Positions 5,235-8,236 of a stretch of 8,236 bases of DNA are shown here, one piece after another (position 1 is the first letter of the stretch; the number at the start of each line of letters is the position of its first letter). Source of the DNA: Erysipelotrichaceae bacterium (GTDB taxonomy: Bacteria > Bacillota_I > Bacilli_A > Erysipelotrichales > Erysipelotrichaceae); contig JABUSI010000055.1 of the NCBI GenBank assembly GCA_021442745.1, positions 1 through 8,236 on the forward strand, read 5' to 3'. The notes below the pieces were generated by a model. That model worked only from the letters and a program-made list of their open reading frames with translations. It made no database searches and was not told the origin of the DNA. Position numbers and translations under genes: made by a program.

Positions 5235-7064
5235 ATGGCAAAAAAACCGGTAAACAAGAATAAAGGAAAAGGAAACCAGAAGAAATCTTACGGACAATCC
5301 TTTTCTTCCCCTAGAGAAGTCGTAAAAGAAGCGACGTATACGGATGGTATTACGGTTGGCGAATTGGCTGCCAAACTGAATCGTAATGCATCCGATATCA
5401 TTAAGTTATTGTTTATGCTTGGAAATATGGTTACCATTAACAGTCCTCTGGATGAAGATACCATCCAGATGATTGCGATGGAATATAATGTAACCTTGAC
5501 CAGGGAAGAAATTATTGATGAAAACAGTCTGGAAGACAACATTGTGGATGAAGAAGATACATTGAAGGAACGTCCTCCGATTGTAACGATCATGGGGCAC
5601 GTTGACCATGGTAAAACCACATTACTGGACGCAATCCGGAAGACAAACGTTGTAGCGGGTGAATTCGGCGGAATCACCCAGCACATCGGTGCGTATCAGG
5701 TAGACGTCCAGGGAAAGAAAGTAACGTTTCTGGATACACCGGGACATGAAGCGTTTACCGCTATGCGTGCCCGCGGTGCATCTATTACCGACGTTGTAAT
5801 AATCGTAGTTGCTGCAGATGACGGTGTAATGCCGCAGACAAAAGAAGCCGTTGACCATGCGCAGGCAGCCGGTGTACCGATTATTGTGGCAGTCAACAAG
5901 ATGGATAAGCCGGGTGTTAATCCGGATAAGGTCATGTATGAAATGTCCGATCTGGGACTTATGCCGGAAGAATGGGGCGGAAGTACAATCTTTGTCAAAC
6001 TGTCTGCTAAAACGGGTGAAGGTATTCAGGATTTGCTGGAAACCATCCTTGTAGTCAGTGAAGTGCTGGAATTGCGTGCAAATCCTGACAGACTGGCAAT
6101 CGGAACGGTTATTGAAGCAAAACTGGATAAGGGACGCGGACCGGTTTCCACAGTATTGGTTCAGAAGGGAACTTTGAAAACAGGTGATCCTGTAGTCGTC
6201 GGCGCATGTTACGGTAAGATTCGTAAAATGACGGATGACAAGGGAAGAGAAATCAAAACGGCCGGACCAAGTAAACCTGTTGAAATTATCGGTTTGAGCG
6301 ATGTACCGGTAGCCGGTGATAACTTCAAGGCGTTCGGAAATGAAAAAACCGCACGTTCCGTTGCCGAAAAACGTACACAGGACAAGATTGAAGCTGAACG
6401 TAAGGCAACGTCAGCCATGAGTCTGGACGATTTGTCACAACAGATTGCCGAAGGTAACATTCAGGAAATCAACCTGATTATCAAGGCTGACGTACAGGGT
6501 TCTGCGGAAGCTGTTAAGGATTCCATGAGTAAACTGGACGTGGAAGGGGTTCGGGTTAACGTAATCCGGGCAACTGCCGGTGCAATTTCCGAATCCGATA
6601 TTATGCTGGCAAGCGCATCCAATGCGATTATTTATGGTTTTAACGTAAGACCGGATGCAAATATCCGTAAGAAGGCGGAAGAAGAAAAGATTCAGATTCG
6701 TCTCCATAACATTATTTACAAGGCTCTGGAAGAAATGGAAGCCGTTATGAAGGGTATGCTGGCACCTGTCTACGAAGAAGTCATCAGCGGTCAGGCAGAA
6801 GTAAGAAACCTGTTCAAAGTTTCAAAAGTCGGTACCATTGCCGGTTGTATGGTAACGGATGGTTCCATCAAACGGGAATGTGATGTACGTCTGATTCGTA
6901 ACGGAGTGGTTATTTACAACGGTCATCTCGGTTCCTTGAAGAGATTCCAGGATGATGCCAAAGAAGTACAGCAGGGTTACGAGTGCGGTTTAACCATAGA
7001 ACGGTATAATGATATCAAGGAAGGCGATATCATCGAAGCTTACTATTCTCAAGAGGTGAAATAA
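5235..7064 (+). CDS. infB: Translation initiation factor IF-2
   Basis: IF2 is the GTPase that brings initiator fMet-tRNA to the 30S subunit and promotes 50S joining. A short Lys-rich head (1-35) is followed by an IF2N domain (about 36-90), a linker, and the GTPase domain with G1 GHVDHGKT (121-128), G2 around GGITQHIG (144-151), G3 DTPGH (166-170), G4 NKMD (220-223) and G5 SAK (256-258). Beta-barrel domain II (about 285-380), domain III (about 405-510) and the fMet-tRNA-binding C2 barrel (about 515-605) complete it. All GTPase motifs are intact. At 609 residues it is shorter than B. subtilis IF2 (about 716) or E. coli IF2 (890); the loss is in the N-terminal extension. A strong AAAGGAGG (5217-5224) lies 10 nt before the ATG, suggesting high translation. 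Confidence 0.98.
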   Translation: MAKKPVNKNKGKGNQKKSYGQSFSSPREVVKEATYTDGITVGELAAKLNRNASDIIKLLFMLGNMVTINSPLDEDTIQMIAMEYNVTLTREEIIDENSLEDNIVDEEDTLKERPPIVTIMGHVDHGKTTLLDAIRKTNVVAGEFGGITQHIGAYQVDVQGKKVTFLDTPGHEAFTAMRARGASITDVVIIVVAADDGVMPQTKEAVDHAQAAGVPIIVAVNKMDKPGVNPDKVMYEMSDLGLMPEEWGGSTIFVKLSAKTGEGIQDLLETILVVSEVLELRANPDRLAIGTVIEAKLDKGRGPVSTVLVQKGTLKTGDPVVVGACYGKIRKMTDDKGREIKTAGPSKPVEIIGLSDVPVAGDNFKAFGNEKTARSVAEKRTQDKIEAERKATSAMSLDDLSQQIAEGNIQEINLIIKADVQGSAEAVKDSMSKLDVEGVRVNVIRATAGAISESDIMLASASNAIIYGFNVRPDANIRKKAEEEKIQIRLHNIIYKALEEMEAVMKGMLAPVYEEVISGQAEVRNLFKVSKVGTIAGCMVTDGSIKRECDVRLIRNGVVIYNGHLGSLKRFQDDAKEVQQGYECGLTIERYNDIKEGDIIEAYYSQEVK

Positions 7065-7069
7065 GCCTG

Positions 7070-7414
7070 ATGGGATTAAAGAAACAGAGAATGGACGGAA
7101 TTTTATTACGGGAAATATCGGATATCATTCAGTTTTCCATTAAAGATCCGAACATTGGTTTTGTGACAGTTACAGATGTGGATGTAACCGGAGACTTATC
7201 CATTGCGAGAGTATATATCACGACATTGGGAAAATCGGGAAATACCGAGAAAGCGTTGGAAGCACTTCAGCATGCCAAAGGTCATATTCGTTCGGAGTTG
7301 TCAAAGCGGCTTTCCATCCGTAAGTGTCCGGATATTCAGTTTAAGGCAGATACTTCGCTGGAACACGGAAACCATATTGCTCAGGTACTGAAAGAATTAA
7401 AAGAAACGGAATAA
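7070..7414 (+). CDS. rbfA: 30S ribosome-binding factor RbfA
   Basis: RbfA binds immature 30S subunits and helps 16S rRNA 5'-end maturation, including under cold conditions. The 114-residue product is a normal-length single type II KH domain: an N-terminal helix (about 3-25), KDPNIGFVTVTDVDVTGDL (25-43), ARVYIT, the AKGHIRSEL helix and a final strand with PDIQFKAD. The start ATG is 5 nt after the infB stop, and its ribosome binding site GAGGTGA (7053-7059) lies inside the last infB codons, so translation of the two is probably coupled. ylxP, found between infB and rbfA in B. subtilis, is absent. Its last codons form the left arm of the operon terminator. Confidence 0.96.
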   Translation: MGLKKQRMDGILLREISDIIQFSIKDPNIGFVTVTDVDVTGDLSIARVYITTLGKSGNTEKALEALQHAKGHIRSELSKRLSIRKCPDIQFKADTSLEHGNHIAQVLKELKETE

Positions 7415-7432
7415 GCCGTTTCTTTTTTCTTT
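7399..7432 (+). terminator. Intrinsic terminator of the rimP-rbfA operon, overlapping the rbfA stop codon
   Basis: AAAAGAAACGG (7399-7409) pairs perfectly with CCGTTTCTTTT (7416-7426), up to 11 bp, with the 6-nt loop AATAAG that contains the rbfA TAA (7412-7414). The T tract runs from 7423 to 7432, broken only by one C at 7429. This is a strong terminator by appearance. The left arm encodes the final residues K-E-T-E of RbfA, so a ribosome finishing rbfA would cover it. Confidence 0.9.
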
Positions 7433-7433
7433 G

Positions 7434-7442
7434 TGGTATAAT
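7434..7442 (+). promoter_or_regulatory. Extended -10 promoter for truB
   Basis: TGGTATAAT fits the extended -10 pattern TGnTATAAT, with a perfect TATAAT at 7437-7442. No good -35 hexamer exists at 16-18 bp; those positions (about 7413-7420) fall in the loop and right arm of the terminator. The extended -10 and the T-rich spacer may compensate. The predicted start near 7449-7450 gives a leader of only about 16 nt, beginning almost at the truB ribosome binding site. The match is good; activity is inferred. Confidence 0.7.
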
Positions 7443-7465
7443 CGTATCAGTCAGGAGGAGAGACG

Positions 7466-8236
7466 ATGGACGGTATTTTATTTGTAAGAAAACCAAAGGG
7501 AATGACTTCTTTTGATGTAGTTAACTCCTTGCGTCATACCTTGAAGACAAAGAAAATCGGTCATACCGGTACGCTGGATCCGCAAGCAGAAGGCATGCTG
7601 ATAGTAATGCTGGGAAATTGTACGAAAATTCTCCCGTACATCAAAAACGATACAAAAGAGTACGTTGCATCCCTGCAATTCAAAGTCAGTTCTGATACAG
7701 AAGATATTTTCGGTTCGACAGTTTTTTATGAAGAAGAAACTCCGGATCTGGCGGAAGTGAAAAACTGTATCGAGACAATGACCGGAACGATGGAACAGAT
7801 TCCTCCGATGGTCAGTGCCATAAAAGTAAACGGTAAGAAACTGTACGAATATGCCAGGGAAGGAAAAGAAATCGAACGGAAACCAAGGACAATTACCATT
7901 ACAGAGATGGAATTTTTATCAATGAATAACGACACGGCAGCATTCCGTTGTGTTTGCAGTGCCGGAACATATATACGATCCTTGTGCACGGAAATCGGAC
8001 ACAGATTAGGTGTGCATGCCGTTATGAGTTCATTGATTCGTACCAGAATTGATGAATTTGATCTTACAATGGCAGATACTCTGGAAGATATTTCGGAGGG
8101 AAGGTATCATCTGCATACAAAGGAAGAACTGCTGAATAAACGATACCCGATTGTATACTGGTACAAACCGGAAACCATTAAAAACGGAAAACGTATACTC
8201 TTGCAGCAGGAAACCGATGAAACAGTCATGATAGCC
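7466..8236 (+). CDS. truB: tRNA pseudouridine-55 synthase TruB (3' end outside window)
   Basis: TruB isomerises U55 to pseudouridine in the T-loop of nearly all tRNAs and also acts as a tRNA chaperone. The frame is open for 257 codons to the window edge without a stop; B. subtilis TruB has about 309, so roughly 50 residues are missing. Visible motifs: the N-terminal DGILFVRKPKGMTSFDVV, the catalytic GHTGTLDP with nucleophile Asp38, KEY with the conserved Tyr66, the QIPPMVSAIKVNGKKLYEYA stretch, and the SAGTYIRSL motif with its conserved Arg. AGGAGGAG (7453-7460) precedes the ATG by 5 nt. Unlike B. subtilis, where it lies in the same operon as rbfA, here it follows a terminator and has its own promoter. 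In many Bacillota ribF/ribC follows, which cannot be checked here. Confidence 0.97.
   Translation, partial: MDGILFVRKPKGMTSFDVVNSLRHTLKTKKIGHTGTLDPQAEGMLIVMLGNCTKILPYIKNDTKEYVASLQFKVSSDTEDIFGSTVFYEEETPDLAEVKNCIETMTGTMEQIPPMVSAIKVNGKKLYEYAREGKEIERKPRTITITEMEFLSMNNDTAAFRCVCSAGTYIRSLCTEIGHRLGVHAVMSSLIRTRIDEFDLTMADTLEDISEGRYHLHTKEELLNKRYPIVYWYKPETIKNGKRILLQQETDETVMIA

Noticed and set aside
5288..5998. Several - strand open frames opposite infB
   Set aside because: They are antisense to the IF2N and GTPase motifs, overlap each other in different frames, and have low-complexity Ser/Thr/Ile-rich composition.
5851..6054. Second + strand frame of 67 codons inside infB
   Set aside because: It is out of frame with intact GTPase motifs and has no ribosome binding site.
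7203..7391. Second + strand frame of 62 codons inside rbfA
   Set aside because: It is fully embedded in another frame of a conserved gene and its composition looks like a shifted shadow.
1..8236. Mobile elements, CRISPR arrays, tRNA or rRNA genes, or an accessory defence island
   Set aside because: No inverted-repeat ends, transposase or integrase motifs, spaced direct repeats or tRNA-like cloverleaf were seen, and nearly all bases belong to core genes in a conserved order.

Overview
The window is a conserved information-processing cluster from a low-to-moderate GC Gram-positive bacterium (Bacillota). The evidence for this is a Gram-positive replicase PolC (Cys4 zinc site, C-terminal clamp motif QLSLF), strong GGAGG-type ribosome binding sites, sigma-A-type promoters, and the gene order polC-rimP-nusA-rnpM-infB-rbfA-truB. 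All genes are on the + strand. The long charged C-terminal tail of NusA and the loss of ylxQ and ylxP make me suspect the Erysipelotrichia/Mollicutes side of the phylum. That is an inference from general features, not an identification.

Layout: positions 1-2712 hold the 3' two thirds of polC (end of the exonuclease insert, second half of the PHP domain, polymerase core, clamp motif). A 131-bp gap follows. It holds a weak hairpin with a T run, a near-consensus promoter (TTGCGT, 17 bp, TATAAT) and a perfect 9-bp hairpin with a GCAA tetraloop in the predicted leader. A tightly packed operon then runs from rimP (2844) through nusA, rnpM (ylxR) and infB to rbfA (ends 7414), with gaps of 17, 16, 21 and 5 nt. 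It ends in a strong intrinsic terminator whose left arm is rbfA coding sequence and whose loop holds the rbfA stop codon. An extended -10 promoter directly after it drives truB, which runs off the right edge after 257 codons.

The genes form one job group. PolC replicates DNA. NusA tunes RNA polymerase pausing and termination. RimP and RbfA mature the 30S subunit, IF2 starts translation, RnpM modulates RNase P and TruB makes pseudouridine-55 in tRNA. No tRNA, rRNA, mobile element, CRISPR array, prophage or defence gene is visible.

I found no wholly new system: the gene content is ordinary core machinery. The points worth a second look are regulatory and structural: the leader hairpin as a possible NusA-responsive attenuator, the roughly 190-residue NusA tail, the terminator that overlaps the rbfA stop codon and the truB promoter, and the missing ylxQ and ylxP.
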